A stretch of 64,000 nucleotides of DNA from Pseudomonas sessilinigenes (GCF_003850565.1 NZ_CP027706.1:992001-1056000), one strand, 5' to 3'. Numbered from the stretch's first letter, positions 17,491 to 27,996 are shown. The notes: generated by a model from the sequence alone, not told the origin. Made by a program: numbers and translations.

Positions 17491-18859
17491 TACCCGTATC
17501 GAACGCGACAGCATGGGCGAATTGCAGGTCCCGGAGCAGGCGCTGTATGGCGCACAGACCCAGCGTGCAGTGGATAACTTTCCCATCAGTGGGCAACGGA
17601 TGCCGGCGGCCTTCATCCGGGCGCTGATCCTGGCCAAGGCTGCCGCGGCGAAGGCCAACGTCGAACTCGGGCAGCTCAGCGAGTCCCAGGGCAAGGCCAT
17701 CGTCGATGCCGCCCAAGGGTTGCTGGAGGGGGACTTCATGCAGCACTTCCCGGTGGATATCTTCCAGACCGGGTCCGGCACCAGCTCCAATATGAACGCC
17801 AACGAAGTGCTGGCAACCCTGGCCAGTCGCCTGCTGGGTGAGGCAGTCAACCCCAATGACCATGTCAATTGTGGCCAGAGCAGTAACGACATCATTCCCA
17901 CCACCATCCATGTCAGTGCTGCGTTGACCCTGCATGAGCAGTTGTTGCCAGCGTTGGTGCATCTGGTGGAGGTCATCGAGCACAAGGCGCTGCAGGTGCA
18001 CCCCTTTATCAAGACAGGGCGTACTCACCTGATGGATGCCATGCCTGTGCGCATGAGCCAGGTCCTTGAGGGCTGGGCGCAGCAGCTCAAGGCCAATATC
18101 GCGCACCTGCAGGACTTGCTGCCGAGCCTGCAGTCTCTTGCCCAGGGCGGCACGGCGGTAGGTACCGGGATCAATGCGCATCCGGAGTTCGCCGGGCGCT
18201 TCAGTCAGCAGTTGAGCAAGCTCACCCAGGTGCAATTCACTCCGGGCAAGAACCTGTTCGCCCTGATTGGCTCCCAGGACACTGCGGTGACTGTCTCCGG
18301 GCAGCTCAAGGCTACGGCGGTATCGTTGATGAAGATCGCCAACGATTTGCGCTGGATGAACTCGGGGCCATTGGCCGGGTTGGGGGAAATCGAGCTGGAA
18401 GGGTTGCAGCCGGGCTCGTCGATCATGCCAGGCAAGGTCAACCCGGTGATCCCGGAAGCCACGGCGATGGTGGCGGCCCAGGTCATTGGCAACGACAGCA
18501 CCATCACGGTGGCAGGGCAGTCGGGCAACTTCGAGCTCAATGTGATGTTGCCGATCATTGCCCAGAACCTGCTGAGTAGCATCGAGTTGCTGGCCAACTC
18601 CAGCCGCCTGCTGGCGGACAAGGCGATTGCCAGTTTCAAGGTCAACGAACCCAAGCTCAAGGAAGCACTGTCGCGCAATCCGATCCTGGTGACGGCCTTG
18701 AACCCGATCATTGGTTACCAGAAGGCAGCGGAAATCGCCAAGACCGCCTACAAGCAGGGGCGCCCGGTGATAGACGTTGCGCTTGAGCATACCGACCTGC
18801 CCCGCAGCCAGCTTGAAGTCCTGCTGGACCCGGAGAAGCTTACGGCGGGTGGCGTGTAA
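17483..18859 (+). CDS. fumC: Class II fumarate hydratase (iron-independent)
   Basis: FumC (458 residues) converts fumarate to malate in the TCA cycle without an iron-sulfur cluster, so it replaces the [4Fe-4S] class I fumarase when iron is scarce. The superfamily motifs are visible: GSGTSSNMNANEV, GRTHLMDAMPVRMSQ and the signature GSSIMPGKVNPVIPE. The start at MSNTRIERDSMGELQVP overlaps the fagA stop by eight bases. Regulation by the upstream Fur box is expected. Confidence 0.96.
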   Translation: MSNTRIERDSMGELQVPEQALYGAQTQRAVDNFPISGQRMPAAFIRALILAKAAAAKANVELGQLSESQGKAIVDAAQGLLEGDFMQHFPVDIFQTGSGTSSNMNANEVLATLASRLLGEAVNPNDHVNCGQSSNDIIPTTIHVSAALTLHEQLLPALVHLVEVIEHKALQVHPFIKTGRTHLMDAMPVRMSQVLEGWAQQLKANIAHLQDLLPSLQSLAQGGTAVGTGINAHPEFAGRFSQQLSKLTQVQFTPGKNLFALIGSQDTAVTVSGQLKATAVSLMKIANDLRWMNSGPLAGLGEIELEGLQPGSSIMPGKVNPVIPEATAMVAAQVIGNDSTITVAGQSGNFELNVMLPIIAQNLLSSIELLANSSRLLADKAIASFKVNEPKLKEALSRNPILVTALNPIIGYQKAAEIAKTAYKQGRPVIDVALEHTDLPRSQLEVLLDPEKLTAGGV

Positions 18860-18885
18860 CCCCCTTACTGCTCTGGAGGCTCACC

Positions 18886-19335
18886 ATGGAACATTGGAAA
18901 CGCACGATCGAAAGGGCCAATCGCCTGTTCATGCAGGGCGAGCTGGTCGATGCCCGTGAGTGCTATCTGCAGGCACTGGCCTTGGCCCAGGTGTTGTTCG
19001 AGCGCTGGCCCAATGCCGATGAAGCAGTGGCGGCCTGTGTGATTTCCCATCACAACCTGGCGGACTTGCATTTGCAGTTGAACCAGCCGGAGGAAAGCGC
19101 GGAGTACCTCTGTGCGATCCACCAGCGCCTGTTGCAGACGATGCAGGACGGCCGGTTACCCCTGATGTTGCGCGAGGCTGCCTTGCGCCAAAGCAGCAAG
19201 ACCTATGTCGAGCTGCTCAATTTCATTGGTGAGCACGGCGAATACCCACGTTCCCACCGTTTGCTGGAGAGCAGCATCGTGCGCCTGTCGTGCGATGGCT
19301 CGCTTCCCGGCAGCCCCTCTTATGGAGTGCACTGA
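18886..19335 (+). CDS. Conserved protein of the fumC-sodA operon (OrfX), TPR-like
   Basis: This 149-residue protein ([20 protein letters not shown]) corresponds to orfX between fumC and sodA in P. aeruginosa. Its pattern of paired helices ([40 protein letters not shown]) resembles tetratricopeptide repeats, suggesting a protein-protein interaction role. No function is established. It ends one base before the sodA ATG and is part of the Fur-controlled transcript. Confidence 0.85.
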   Translation: MEHWKRTIERANRLFMQGELVDARECYLQALALAQVLFERWPNADEAVAACVISHHNLADLHLQLNQPEESAEYLCAIHQRLLQTMQDGRLPLMLREAALRQSSKTYVELLNFIGEHGEYPRSHRLLESSIVRLSCDGSLPGSPSYGVH

Positions 19336-19336
19336 T

Positions 19337-19948
19337 ATGTCCTTTACCTTGCCTGCCTTGCCTTATGCCTACGATGCCCTGGAGCCGCACATCGATGCGC
19401 AAACCATGGAGATTCACTACACCAAGCACCACCAGACCTATATCAACAATCTCAACGCTGCGGTGGAAGGTACTGAGTGGGCCGAGTGGGAAGTGGAGAA
19501 GCTGGTGGCCAGTGTCCAGCAGCTGCCAGAGCAACTGCAGGCCGCAGTGGTCAATCAGGGAGGAGGGCATGCCAACCATTCGCTATTTTGGGCGGTCATG
19601 ACCCCGACGGGAGGCGGCAAGCCCGGTGGCGCGCTGGCGCAAGCGATCGAACAGGATATCGGTGGTTTCGAGCGTTTCAAGGAGGCCTTCACCAAGGCCG
19701 CACTGACTCGCTTTGGTAGTGGCTGGGCCTGGCTCAGCGTGACGCCTGAGAAAACACTGGTGGTCGAGAGCAGTGGCAACCAGGACAGTCCCCTGATGAA
19801 GGGTAATACGCCAATTCTTGGCCTGGACGTCTGGGAGCACGCCTATTACCTGCGTTATCAGAACCGTCGGCCGGAATACATCAATGCGTTCTATAACGTC
19901 ATCAATTGGCCGGAAGTCGCCCTGCGCTATCAGGCAGCGGTGGCCTGA
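19337..19948 (+). CDS. sodA: Manganese superoxide dismutase
   Basis: SodA (203 residues) dismutates superoxide in the cytoplasm. Metal ligands H27, H81, D164 and H168 (DVWEHAYY) are visible, and the second-sphere pair Gly77 (NQGGGHAN) and Gln149 (GNQDSPLM) is the manganese-type arrangement. A manganese enzyme in a Fur-repressed operon with FumC fits replacement of iron enzymes under iron limitation. The start follows the stop of the preceding gene directly. Confidence 0.95.
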   Translation: MSFTLPALPYAYDALEPHIDAQTMEIHYTKHHQTYINNLNAAVEGTEWAEWEVEKLVASVQQLPEQLQAAVVNQGGGHANHSLFWAVMTPTGGGKPGGALAQAIEQDIGGFERFKEAFTKAALTRFGSGWAWLSVTPEKTLVVESSGNQDSPLMKGNTPILGLDVWEHAYYLRYQNRRPEYINAFYNVINWPEVALRYQAAVA

Positions 19949-19981
19949 TCCCTCCTTGGAAAACAATCAATAAGGCCGACT

Positions 19982-20875
19982 ATGGGCACTGAGACATTGG
20001 CGATCAGCAGTGGGCGAATGTTTCGCTACGCCTTCGGTTCGCTCCTGTTATTGGCGGGCACCGCGTTGCTGGTGGCTCAAGGATTGAGCTGGTTGAACCT
20101 GGAGCCCAGGCTGCTGCGAGCCTTGCAGGGCGGCTCGATCTGCGCGCTGGGTACGGCGCTGGGGGCCGTTCCGGTGTTGGTGATTCGCAAGATGCCCATC
20201 GCCGTAGGCGACACCTTGCTGGGTTTTGGGGCTGGGGTGATGTTGGCCGCAACGGCATTCTCGTTGATCGTACCGGGCATTGCTGCGGCACAGGGGTTGG
20301 GGCTGTCCGCCTGGGGAGCTAGCGGCCTGGTCTGCGTGGGTATCATGCTCGGGGCTTTTGGCCTGTTTCTCGTGGACCTCAAGGTGTCCGGCGGCAACCC
20401 GGAAACTCTTGTTGGGACACCTGAGCATCCAGTGATTGCCCCACGTATCTGGTTGTTTGTCTTTGCCATCATTGCCCATAACATTCCTGAAGGCATGGCG
20501 GTGGGGGTGTCGGCCGGTGGAGGCATGCCGGATGCGGATAGCCTGGCCATGGGCATCGCCTTGCAGGATGTGCCGGAAGGCTTGGTTATTGCCCTGGTGT
20601 TGGCAGGGGCAGGAGTGTCGCGCGCCAAGGCGTTCTTGATCGGCGCTGCCTCAGGCCTGGTAGAGCCGGTATTCGCGTTGCTCTGTGCGTGGCTGGTGAG
20701 CCTGGCGGAGTTGCTTCTACCCTTGGGGCTGGCACTGGCCGCTGGTGCCATGTTGCTGGTGGTGACTCATGAGGTGATTCCCGAGTCCCGACGCAACGGT
20801 CACGAAAAACTGGCCAGTCTCGGCTTGTGTATCGGCTTCTGCCTGATGATGGTGATGGATACGGCGCTCTCTTGA
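19982..20875 (+). CDS. ZIP-family divalent metal transporter
   Basis: The 297-residue protein has about eight membrane segments and the two ZIP metal-binding helices: HNIPEGMAVGVSAGG in TM4 and ALQDVPEGLVIALVL in TM5. It belongs to the GufA/ZupT-like group that imports zinc, manganese or iron. Its place 33 bases after the manganese SOD gene suggests it may supply a metal, possibly manganese, during iron starvation; that link is inference. P. aeruginosa has the same gene in the same place. Confidence 0.88.
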   Translation: MGTETLAISSGRMFRYAFGSLLLLAGTALLVAQGLSWLNLEPRLLRALQGGSICALGTALGAVPVLVIRKMPIAVGDTLLGFGAGVMLAATAFSLIVPGIAAAQGLGLSAWGASGLVCVGIMLGAFGLFLVDLKVSGGNPETLVGTPEHPVIAPRIWLFVFAIIAHNIPEGMAVGVSAGGGMPDADSLAMGIALQDVPEGLVIALVLAGAGVSRAKAFLIGAASGLVEPVFALLCAWLVSLAELLLPLGLALAAGAMLLVVTHEVIPESRRNGHEKLASLGLCIGFCLMMVMDTALS

Positions 20876-20891
20876 GTGCCGTACGAAGACG

Positions 20892-21164
20892 TCATTCGCC
20901 TTCGTCAAAGTAGTTGTTGATCAGGGCTACCAGTGCGTCCAGTGCTTCCTGCTCCTGCTCACCTTCGGTCTTGAGATGAATCTTGGTGCCCTTGCCGGCG
21001 GCGAGCATCATCATGGCCATGATGCTCTTGCCATCGACCATGCTCTCAGGCGTTCTACCGGCGCGGATCTGGCAGGGGAACTGGCCGGCCACGCCGACGA
21101 ACTTGGCCGAGGCACGGGCATGCAGGCCCAGTTTGTTGATGATCTCGATTTCCAAAGCTGGCAT
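20892..21164 (-). CDS. ptsO: Phosphocarrier protein NPr of the nitrogen PTS
   Basis: The 90-residue HPr-like protein has the phosphorylatable histidine H15 (NKLGLHARASAKF) and the conserved SIMAMMMLAA helix. NPr passes phosphate from EI-Ntr to PtsN (EIIA-Ntr). It is the last gene of the rpoN-hpf-ptsN-rapZ-ptsO run, 16 bases after rapZ. Confidence 0.95.
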   Translation of the reverse strand: MPALEIEIINKLGLHARASAKFVGVAGQFPCQIRAGRTPESMVDGKSIMAMMMLAAGKGTKIHLKTEGEQEQEALDALVALINNYFDEGE

Positions 21165-21180
21165 CGCGGGGTGGGTCCTT

Positions 21181-22038
21181 TCAGCTAAGGTCGCGGTGGC
21201 GAACCTGGACGTTCTTCAGGGATTTTTGCAGGACCTGGCCCAGGCGCTCCGTCAGGTAGACGGAGCGGTGGTGCCCACCGGTGCAGCCGATGGCAATGGT
21301 CACATAGGCACGGTTGCTGGCGGCAAATCGTGGCAGCCATTTGAGCAAGTAGCTGGAGATATCCTGGAACATCTCCTCGACATCAGGTTGGGCGGCCAGG
21401 TACTCGGCTACGGGGGCATCCAGCCCTGATTGGGCGCGCAGCTCGGGTTTCCAGTACGGGTTGGGCAGGCAGCGCACGTCGAACACCAGGTCGGCATCCA
21501 CGGGCATGCCACGCTTGAAACCGAAGGACTCCACCAGAAAGGCGGTGCCGGGTTCTGGCTGGTTCAACAGCCGCAGCTTGATGGTGTCGCGCAGTTGATA
21601 GAGGTTCAGGTTGGTTGTGTTGACCTTGAGGTCGGCCAGGTCGACGATGGGGCCCAGCAGATGGGTCTCGTCGCGAATGGCCTCGGCCAGGGAACGGTTG
21701 GCGCTGCTGAGTGGATGGCGGCGCCGGGTTTCCGAGAAGCGCTTGAGCAGGGTTTCTTCGTCGGCGTCCAGATAGAGCACATCACACTGGATATGCCGAC
21801 TGCGCACTTCCTCGAGCAACTCGGGGAAACGTGACAGATGGCTGGGCAAGTTGCGGGCATCGATGGAGACCGCGACCAACGGCTGGGCCAGCTCGGTGTG
21901 GATCAAGGCACGTTCGGCCAACTCTGGGAGCAGGCCGGCGGGCAGGTTGTCGATGCAGTAGTAGCCGTGGTCCTCAAGAACATCGAGGGCGGTGCTTTTG
22001 CCTGAGCCGGAACGGCCGCTGACGATGATCAAGCGCAT
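21181..22038 (-). CDS. rapZ: RNase adapter protein RapZ
   Basis: RapZ (285 residues) has an N-terminal P-loop GRSGSGKST (residues 8-16) and a C-terminal GlcN6P-binding domain with [10 protein letters not shown] and [11 protein letters not shown]. In enteric bacteria it presents the sRNA GlmZ to RNase E to control glucosamine-6-phosphate synthase; in Pseudomonas the partner RNA is uncertain. It begins two bases after ptsN, indicating one operon. Confidence 0.95.
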   Translation of the reverse strand: MRLIIVSGRSGSGKSTALDVLEDHGYYCIDNLPAGLLPELAERALIHTELAQPLVAVSIDARNLPSHLSRFPELLEEVRSRHIQCDVLYLDADEETLLKRFSETRRRHPLSSANRSLAEAIRDETHLLGPIVDLADLKVNTTNLNLYQLRDTIKLRLLNQPEPGTAFLVESFGFKRGMPVDADLVFDVRCLPNPYWKPELRAQSGLDAPVAEYLAAQPDVEEMFQDISSYLLKWLPRFAASNRAYVTIAIGCTGGHHRSVYLTERLGQVLQKSLKNVQVRHRDLS

Positions 22039-22040
22039 GG

Positions 22041-22505
22041 TTACTGCCTGTTTTGCTCGTCCAGGACGACCTGATACAAGGCTTCGTTGCTGGTAGCACT
22101 GCGCAACCGGTCACGAACCTCCTTGCGATCGAGCATGCTGGCGATCTGCCGAAGCAGTTCCAGGTGCGCATCGGTCGCAGCTTCCGGGACCAGCAGAACG
22201 AACAGCAGGTCCACCGGAGCGCCATCGATGGCGTCGAAGTCGATCGGAGCGTCCAGGTGCATCAGTGCGCTGATGGGCGATTCGCAACCCTTTAGGCGGC
22301 AGTGAGGAATGGCGATGCCGTTGCCAAAACCGGTGGAGCCGAGTTTTTCGCGGGCAATCAGGCTCTCGAAGACATCCTGCATCTCCAGATCGGGCACTTC
22401 ACGGCTGATCAGGTTGGCAATTTGTTCGAGGGCACGTTTTTTACTGCCTCCCGGCACGTTCACCAGGGAACGGCCGGGGGTCAGGATGCTTTCAAGTCGG
22501 ATCAT
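22041..22505 (-). CDS. ptsN: PTS IIA-like nitrogen regulatory protein PtsN
   Basis: PtsN (154 residues) is the terminal phosphoacceptor of the nitrogen PTS and regulates potassium uptake, carbon use and polymer storage. The active-site histidine is H68 in [13 protein letters not shown]. Length and start ([22 protein letters not shown]) match the family. It sits between hpf and rapZ. Confidence 0.96.
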   Translation of the reverse strand: MIRLESILTPGRSLVNVPGGSKKRALEQIANLISREVPDLEMQDVFESLIAREKLGSTGFGNGIAIPHCRLKGCESPISALMHLDAPIDFDAIDGAPVDLLFVLLVPEAATDAHLELLRQIASMLDRKEVRDRLRSATSNEALYQVVLDEQNRQ

Positions 22506-22517
22506 GGGAGGGGAGTA

Positions 22518-22823
22518 TCAGCGACCCGTGCCTTGGAGAAGGTGGAGTTGCTTTTCCTTGTGCTTTTTCAGTTGGCGGTCAAGCTTGTCCGTGAGCAGGT
22601 CGATTGCGGCATACATATCGTCATGTTCTGCATTGGCGACGACCTCCCCACCGTGAATGTGCAGCGTAGCCTCGATCTTCTGCTTCAGCTTCTCGACGGC
22701 CATGGTGACCTGCACATTGGTAATCTTGTCAAAATGGCGTTCCAGTCGGTCGAGTTTTTCGCCGATGTAGACGCGCAGAGGTTCAGTCACTTCGAGTTGG
22801 TGTCCACTGATGTTGACTTGCAT
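22518..22823 (-). CDS. hpf: Ribosome hibernation promoting factor HPF (short form)
   Basis: The 101-residue protein MQVNISGHQLEVTEPLRVYI is a short-form HPF/YfiA that dimerises 70S ribosomes with RMF in stationary phase. The RNA-binding basic residues and HIHGGEVVANAEHDDMYAAID match the family. The start is placed at MQVNIS with GGAGAAG 6 bases upstream; the frame is open 43 codons further but that part shows no conservation. It lies downstream of rpoN. Confidence 0.94.
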   Translation of the reverse strand: MQVNISGHQLEVTEPLRVYIGEKLDRLERHFDKITNVQVTMAVEKLKQKIEATLHIHGGEVVANAEHDDMYAAIDLLTDKLDRQLKKHKEKQLHLLQGTGR

Positions 22824-22981
22824 ACAGCTTCTCCTTCGTTGCCAGTGCATGACGCGGCAGGCCATTTTGCCTGCCACCTGGACCGTGTCTGAAGCCTGCT
22901 GCGCATCGATCAGGCGGTTTGCCTGGTCGCCGTTTGGCGAGCATTCAGACACACTCCGAAACGCTGTGGCCAGCCCTACGG

Positions 22982-24475
22982 CTACATCAGCCGCTTACGT
23001 TCGCTAGAAGGCGCGATCCCAAGGGATTCGCGGTACTTGGCGACGGTACGGCGGGCTACCTGAATACCTTGTGCCTCCAGTAAACCAGCGATCTTGCTGT
23101 CACTCAACGGCTTTTTCTGATTTTCCGCCGCCACCAGTTTTTTGATGATTGCGCGGATCGCGGTGGATGAGCATTCACCGCCTTCCGAGGTGCTGACGTG
23201 GCTGGAGAAAAAGTATTTCAGTTCATATATACCCCGTGGGGTGTGCATGAATTTCTGCGTAGTGACCCGGGAAATCGTCGATTCGTGCATGCCCACCGCT
23301 TCGGCGATGTCATGCAGGACCAGGGGCTTCATCGCCTCGTCGCCATACTCGAGAAAGCCGCGCTGATGCTCGACGATCTGGGTGGCGACTTTCATCAGGG
23401 TTTCGTTGCGACTTTGCAGGCTCTTGATGAACCAGCGGGCCTCCTGCAGCTGATTGCGCATGAAGGTGTTGTCTGCGCTGGTGTCGGCACGACGTACAAA
23501 GCCCGCATATTGGGCATTGACTCGCAGGCGTGGTACCGACTCCTGGTTCAGCTCCACCAGCCAGCGTTCGTTGTCCTTGCGCACAATGACGTCCGGGACC
23601 ACGTACTCGGCTTCGCTGGATTCGATCTGCGAGCCCGGGCGCGGGTTGAGGCTTTGCACCAGTTCGATGACCTGGCGCAGTTCGTCTTCCTTGAGCTTCA
23701 TGCGCCGCATCAGTTGGCTGTAATCGCGGCTGCCCAGCAGGTCTATGTAGTCGCTGACCAGGCGCTGAGCTTCGCTCAGCCAAGGCGTCTTGGTCGGTAG
23801 CTGGCGCAGTTGCAACAGCAGGCATTCACCCAGGTTGCGAGCACCGATGCCGGCGGGTTCGAATTGCTGGATGCGATGCAGGACTGCTTCGATTTCGTCC
23901 AGCTCGATATCCAGTTCGGGGTCGAAGGCCTCGAGGACTTCTTCAAGGGTCTCGTCGAGGTAGCCCTGGTCGTTGATGCTGTCGATCAGGGTCACCGCGA
24001 TCAAGCGGTCGGTGTCCGACATCGGGGCCAGGTTCAGTTGCCAGAGCAGGTGGCTCTGCAGGCTTTCGCCAGCGGAGGTGCGGGTGGTGAAGTCCCACTC
24101 GTCATCATCGCTGCTGGGCAGGCTGCTGGCGCTGGTCTGGTAGACATCTTCCCAGGCGGTATCCACCGGGAGTTCGTTGGGAATGCGTTCGCTCCATTCG
24201 CCATCCTCGAGGCTGTCCACCGTTGGGGCGGTTTCCTGGTAGGAGGGTTCCTGGATTTCGGTATTGGGTTTGGACTCGGTGTTGTCGGCCAGGGGGTCGC
24301 TGTTGTCGAAGTCGTCGCCATCTTCCTGGCGTTCGAGCATCGGGTTGGACTCCAGGGCTTCCTGAATTTCCTGTTGCAGGTCCAGGGTCGACAATTGGAG
24401 CAGGCGGATGGCCTGTTGCAGCTGCGGTGTCATCGTCAGCTGCTGGCCCATTCTCAGGACTAGCGATGGTTTCAT
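22982..24475 (-). CDS. rpoN: RNA polymerase sigma-54 factor
   Basis: RpoN (497 residues) directs transcription of nitrogen, motility and many other genes with bacterial enhancer-binding proteins. Region I is glutamine/leucine-rich ([19 protein letters not shown]), region II acidic, and the RpoN box [10 protein letters not shown] lies at about 474-483 near the C-terminus with the helix-turn-helix before it. About 180 bases separate it from lptB, enough for its own promoter. Confidence 0.97.
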   Translation of the reverse strand: MKPSLVLRMGQQLTMTPQLQQAIRLLQLSTLDLQQEIQEALESNPMLERQEDGDDFDNSDPLADNTESKPNTEIQEPSYQETAPTVDSLEDGEWSERIPNELPVDTAWEDVYQTSASSLPSSDDDEWDFTTRTSAGESLQSHLLWQLNLAPMSDTDRLIAVTLIDSINDQGYLDETLEEVLEAFDPELDIELDEIEAVLHRIQQFEPAGIGARNLGECLLLQLRQLPTKTPWLSEAQRLVSDYIDLLGSRDYSQLMRRMKLKEDELRQVIELVQSLNPRPGSQIESSEAEYVVPDVIVRKDNERWLVELNQESVPRLRVNAQYAGFVRRADTSADNTFMRNQLQEARWFIKSLQSRNETLMKVATQIVEHQRGFLEYGDEAMKPLVLHDIAEAVGMHESTISRVTTQKFMHTPRGIYELKYFFSSHVSTSEGGECSSTAIRAIIKKLVAAENQKKPLSDSKIAGLLEAQGIQVARRTVAKYRESLGIAPSSERKRLM

Positions 24476-24657
24476 GGCAGGGGCTTAACACCTTAATTGC
24501 CGGCGCACATGCGCCATCCACTACAGGGCGCCGAAGCGCCAAACATAAGCAAATTATATGCCTGAAACTGAAGTGTTTGCCTAGAGCGTCGTAACAATAA
24601 ACTTTGTAGGGATTTACTGTTTTCGGCGCCCTGGCTACTAGCCCAACACGTCAGCCT

Positions 24658-25383
24658 TTACAGGCGGAATTCGTGGCCCAGGTAGACTTCCTTGACCAGC
24701 TCATTGGCCAGGATAGTCGCAGAATCGCCTTCGGCGATCAGTTGCCCGTCATTGACGATGTAGGCGGTTTCGCAGATGTCCAGCGTTTCGCGGACGTTGT
24801 GGTCGGTGATCAGTACCCCGATGCCCTTGGCTTTGAGGTGATGGATGATCTGCTTGATGTCGCCGACGGAGATCGGGTCCACGCCTGCGAACGGTTCGTC
24901 CAGCAGGATGAACTTGGGTGCGGTGGCCAGCGCGCGGGCAATCTCCACGCGACGACGCTCGCCGCCGGACAGGCTCATGCCGAGGTTGTCGCGGATATGG
25001 TTGATGTGGAACTCCTGCAGCAGGCTTTCCAGTTCCTGGCGACGACCTGCTTTATCGAGTTCCTTGCGGGTCTCGAGGATAGCCATGATGTTGTCGGCCA
25101 CCGACAGCTTGCGGAAGATCGAGGCTTCCTGGGGCAGGTAGCCGATGCCCGCGCGAGCGCGCCCGTGCATGGGCTGATGGCTGACATCCAGGTCGTCGAT
25201 CAGCACCCGGCCCTGGTCGGCCTGGACCAGGCCGACGATCATATAGAAACAGGTGGTCTTGCCTGCACCGTTGGGGCCAAGGAGGCCGACGATCTGGCCG
25301 CTGTCGATGGACAGGCTGACGTCGCGCACGACCTGTCGGCTCTTGTAGCTCTTGGCCAGGTGCTGGGCTTTCAGAGTTGCCAT
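24658..25383 (-). CDS. lptB: LPS export ABC transporter ATP-binding protein LptB
   Basis: LptB (241 residues) powers extraction of lipopolysaccharide from the inner membrane as part of LptB2FGC. Walker A GPNGAGKT (36-43), signature [16 protein letters not shown] and Walker [14 protein letters not shown] are present. Its ATG overlaps the lptA stop by one base. Confidence 0.96.
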   Translation of the reverse strand: MATLKAQHLAKSYKSRQVVRDVSLSIDSGQIVGLLGPNGAGKTTCFYMIVGLVQADQGRVLIDDLDVSHQPMHGRARAGIGYLPQEASIFRKLSVADNIMAILETRKELDKAGRRQELESLLQEFHINHIRDNLGMSLSGGERRRVEIARALATAPKFILLDEPFAGVDPISVGDIKQIIHHLKAKGIGVLITDHNVRETLDICETAYIVNDGQLIAEGDSATILANELVKEVYLGHEFRL

Positions 25384-25928
25384 TACTGGGCCTTTTGCTC
25401 GTCGGTTTTCTTTTTCGGCTGGATGACCATGTCGATCCGCGGACGGGGAGCGGTAATCGAGCTGCCGTTGGCGCGACCGGCATTGGCCACTTGCTTGACG
25501 GTGTCGTAGATGATCTTCTCGCCTTCGGTGGTATTACCGTCGTTGATGACCTTGGCCTTGTCGATCAGTACGACGCGGTTTTGCTGGGCGTGGTACTGGA
25601 TGGTCACGGCGTAGGCCTGGACCGGCTTGGGATCGGTCTGCTTCTGCAGTTGCTCGAAGTAGGCCAGGTTGCCCACCGAGGTCACGACGTCGATTTCACC
25701 ACTCTTGGCCCGGGTGATGGTCACGGTGTTGCCGGTGATCTTCATCGAGCCCTGGGTGATGATCACGTCGCCTTTATAGGTGGCTACGCCATTCTTGTCA
25801 TCGAGCTGGGCATCGTCGGCCTGGATGCGGATCGGCTGTTGGCTATCGTTCGGCAGAGCCCAGGCGCTCACGCTTCCCAGTGCTGCGCCCAGACTGAGCA
25901 AAATAGGGAGGGTTTTAATGAGCCTCAT
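25383..25928 (-). CDS. lptA: LPS transport periplasmic protein LptA
   Basis: LptA (181 residues) has a signal peptide ending near VSAWA and an OstA/jellyroll domain ([20 protein letters not shown]) that forms the periplasmic bridge for LPS between LptC and LptD. It overlaps the lptC end by 14 bases and lptB by one base. The lysine-rich tail [11 protein letters not shown] is usual in Pseudomonas. Confidence 0.95.
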   Translation of the reverse strand: MRLIKTLPILLSLGAALGSVSAWALPNDSQQPIRIQADDAQLDDKNGVATYKGDVIITQGSMKITGNTVTITRAKSGEIDVVTSVGNLAYFEQLQKQTDPKPVQAYAVTIQYHAQQNRVVLIDKAKVINDGNTTEGEKIIYDTVKQVANAGRANGSSITAPRPRIDMVIQPKKKTDEQKAQ

Positions 25929-26487
25929 ACTGTCCTCTTACGTTCGATAGCAGGTCCATCCTGCCGTCTTTCAAATACGCTTTCATTCCCGTAGCCGTGG
26001 TCACGCCGTCGGCGCCGTCGATTCTAACGGCTTGCTCGGTTTGCGCATATTGCTTCTGTGGGAATACTGTCATGCGACTGCTGGTGATCAGCAGGTTGCG
26101 ATTCTTCTCGTCAGTGCGCGAAACCCGTACCGAGTCGATGAGTTCGACCTGAGTGCCATCCGGGTTGACTTCGCCGCGTTCGCTCTGGACGTGCCACGGA
26201 TAGGCGGTGCCACGGTACATGTGCAGGTCCGGCTGGGTCAGCAGGGTTACCTGGCTGGCCTTGATGTGCTCGACCTTGTCCGAGGTCATCTCGTATTGCA
26301 GCTTCCCATCGGGCAGGTACTGCACGCTGTGGGCATTGATCGCGAAATAGTCGATGGCGCTTTCATCGACCTGGACCACCGGCTTGTCGAGGAAGCGCTC
26401 GGGGCTGATATTCCAGTAGCCCACCGCAGCGAATAGCAAGGCAATGGTCCCGAAGATCAGTATGTTGCGAATCTTTTTACTCAGCAT
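25915..26487 (-). CDS. lptC: LPS export protein LptC
   Basis: LptC (190 residues) has one N-terminal membrane anchor (NILIFGTIALLFAAVGYWN) and a periplasmic jellyroll domain that receives LPS from LptFG and passes it to LptA. It is 9 bases after kdsC and overlaps lptA. Length fits the family. Confidence 0.94.
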   Translation of the reverse strand: MLSKKIRNILIFGTIALLFAAVGYWNISPERFLDKPVVQVDESAIDYFAINAHSVQYLPDGKLQYEMTSDKVEHIKASQVTLLTQPDLHMYRGTAYPWHVQSERGEVNPDGTQVELIDSVRVSRTDEKNRNLLITSSRMTVFPQKQYAQTEQAVRIDGADGVTTATGMKAYLKDGRMDLLSNVRGQYEAH

Positions 26488-26496
26488 TGGCGGACT

Positions 26497-27021
26497 CTAT
26501 AGATAAGCGGCATTGGCTGCTTCGAGGCGGCCCTGGGCATGCAGGATCAGTTCGCAAAATTCGCGAGCCGCTCCTTCGCCGCCGCGGGCCACGGTGATGC
26601 CGTGGGCGTGCTCGCGAACGAAGGCGGCGGCATTGGCGACTGCCATGCCCAGGCCGACACGACGGATCACGGGTAGGTCGGGCAGGTCGTCGCCCAGGTA
26701 GGCGACCTCTTCATAGCTTAGGCCCAGTTGTGCAAGAAGCTCGTCCAGTACGACCAGCTTGTCTTCGCGGCCCTGGTAGAGGTGGGGGATTCCCAGGTTC
26801 TTGGCCCGGCGCTCGACCACGGGGGTCTTGCGCCCGGTGATGATCGCGGTTTGTACTCCGGCGGCCATGAGCATCTTGATGCCCTGGCCGTCGAGGGTAC
26901 TGAAGGATTTGAATTCGCTGCCGTCCTCGAGGAAGTACAGGCGACCGTCGGTCAGCACGCCGTCGACGTCGAAAACCGCCAGCTTGATGTTCTTGCCGCG
27001 CTGCAGCAGGTTCTCATTCAT
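26497..27021 (-). CDS. kdsC: 3-deoxy-D-manno-octulosonate 8-phosphate phosphatase
   Basis: KdsC (174 residues) removes phosphate from KDO 8-phosphate in the synthesis of the LPS inner core. It is a C0-type HAD phosphatase with nucleophile D18 and D20 in VFDVDGVLTDG, and YLGDDLPDLPV as the metal-binding motif III. It directly abuts kdsD. Confidence 0.96.
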   Translation of the reverse strand: MNENLLQRGKNIKLAVFDVDGVLTDGRLYFLEDGSEFKSFSTLDGQGIKMLMAAGVQTAIITGRKTPVVERRAKNLGIPHLYQGREDKLVVLDELLAQLGLSYEEVAYLGDDLPDLPVIRRVGLGMAVANAAAFVREHAHGITVARGGEGAAREFCELILHAQGRLEAANAAYL

Positions 27022-27996
27022 TTACATCACTCCTGCGCGCAACAGGTCGGACAGGTTGAACGCGCCTATGGGGCGATCCTCCTGGTCGACGACGACCAGT
27101 GCGTTGATTCGATTGTCTTCCATGATTTTCAGGGCTTCGGCCGCCAGCATCTCGGCACGTGCGGTCTTGCCGTGGAGGGTCATGACTTCGTCTATGGTGG
27201 TGTGGTGGATATCGATGCTGCGGTCCAGGGTGCGGCGCAGGTCGCCGTCAGTGAAGACCCCGGCCAGGCGCCCGTCCGCCTCGACAATGACGGTCATGCC
27301 CAAGCCCTTGCGGCTCATCTCCATCAGGGCATCGCGAAGCAGGGTGCCACGCTGGACCTGAGGCAGTTGTTCGCCGGCGTGCATGACGTTCTCGACCTTC
27401 AGCAGCAGGCGACGTCCCAGGGCGCCACCGGGGTGCGAGAAGGCGAAGTCTTCGGCGGTGAAGCCGCGGGCCTCCAGCAGTGCCACGGCCAGGGCGTCGC
27501 CCATGACTAGGGCGGCGGTGGTCGAAGAGGTGGGGGCCAGGTTCAGCGGGCAGGCTTCTTGCTCGACATGCACGTTGAGATTGACGTCGGCGGCCTTGGC
27601 CAGCGGTGAGTCCGGGTTGCCGGTGATGCTGATCAACTGGATGCCCAGGCGCTTGATCAGCGGCAACAGGGTCACGATTTCATTGGTGGAGCCGGAATTG
27701 GAGAGGGCCAGGATCACGTCTTCGCGGGTAATCATGCCCATGTCGCCATGGCTGGCTTCAGCCGGGTGGACAAAAAAAGCCGTGGTTCCCGTACTGGCCA
27801 GGGTGGCGGCGATCTTGTTGCCGATATGCCCGGACTTACCCATGCCGACCACTACCACTCGGCCTTTGCTGGCCAGAATCATCTCGCAGGCGCGCACGAA
27901 ATCTGCGTCGATATGGGGCAGCAAGCCTTCTACGGCCTGTATTTCGAGGCGGATGGTGCGCTGTGCTGATTGAATCAGGTCGCTGGTTTGGCTCAT
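27022..27996 (-). CDS. kdsD: Arabinose-5-phosphate isomerase KdsD
   Basis: KdsD (324 residues) interconverts ribulose 5-phosphate and arabinose 5-phosphate, the first step to KDO. It has an N-terminal SIS sugar-isomerase domain (VVVVGMGKSGHIGNKIAATL) and two C-terminal CBS domains. The start is set at MSQTSDLIQSAQ; the frame is open 21 codons upstream without family similarity. It is the first gene of the kdsD-kdsC-lptC-lptA-lptB run and is divergent from mlaF. Confidence 0.94.
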   Translation of the reverse strand: MSQTSDLIQSAQRTIRLEIQAVEGLLPHIDADFVRACEMILASKGRVVVVGMGKSGHIGNKIAATLASTGTTAFFVHPAEASHGDMGMITREDVILALSNSGSTNEIVTLLPLIKRLGIQLISITGNPDSPLAKAADVNLNVHVEQEACPLNLAPTSSTTAALVMGDALAVALLEARGFTAEDFAFSHPGGALGRRLLLKVENVMHAGEQLPQVQRGTLLRDALMEMSRKGLGMTVIVEADGRLAGVFTDGDLRRTLDRSIDIHHTTIDEVMTLHGKTARAEMLAAEALKIMEDNRINALVVVDQEDRPIGAFNLSDLLRAGVM

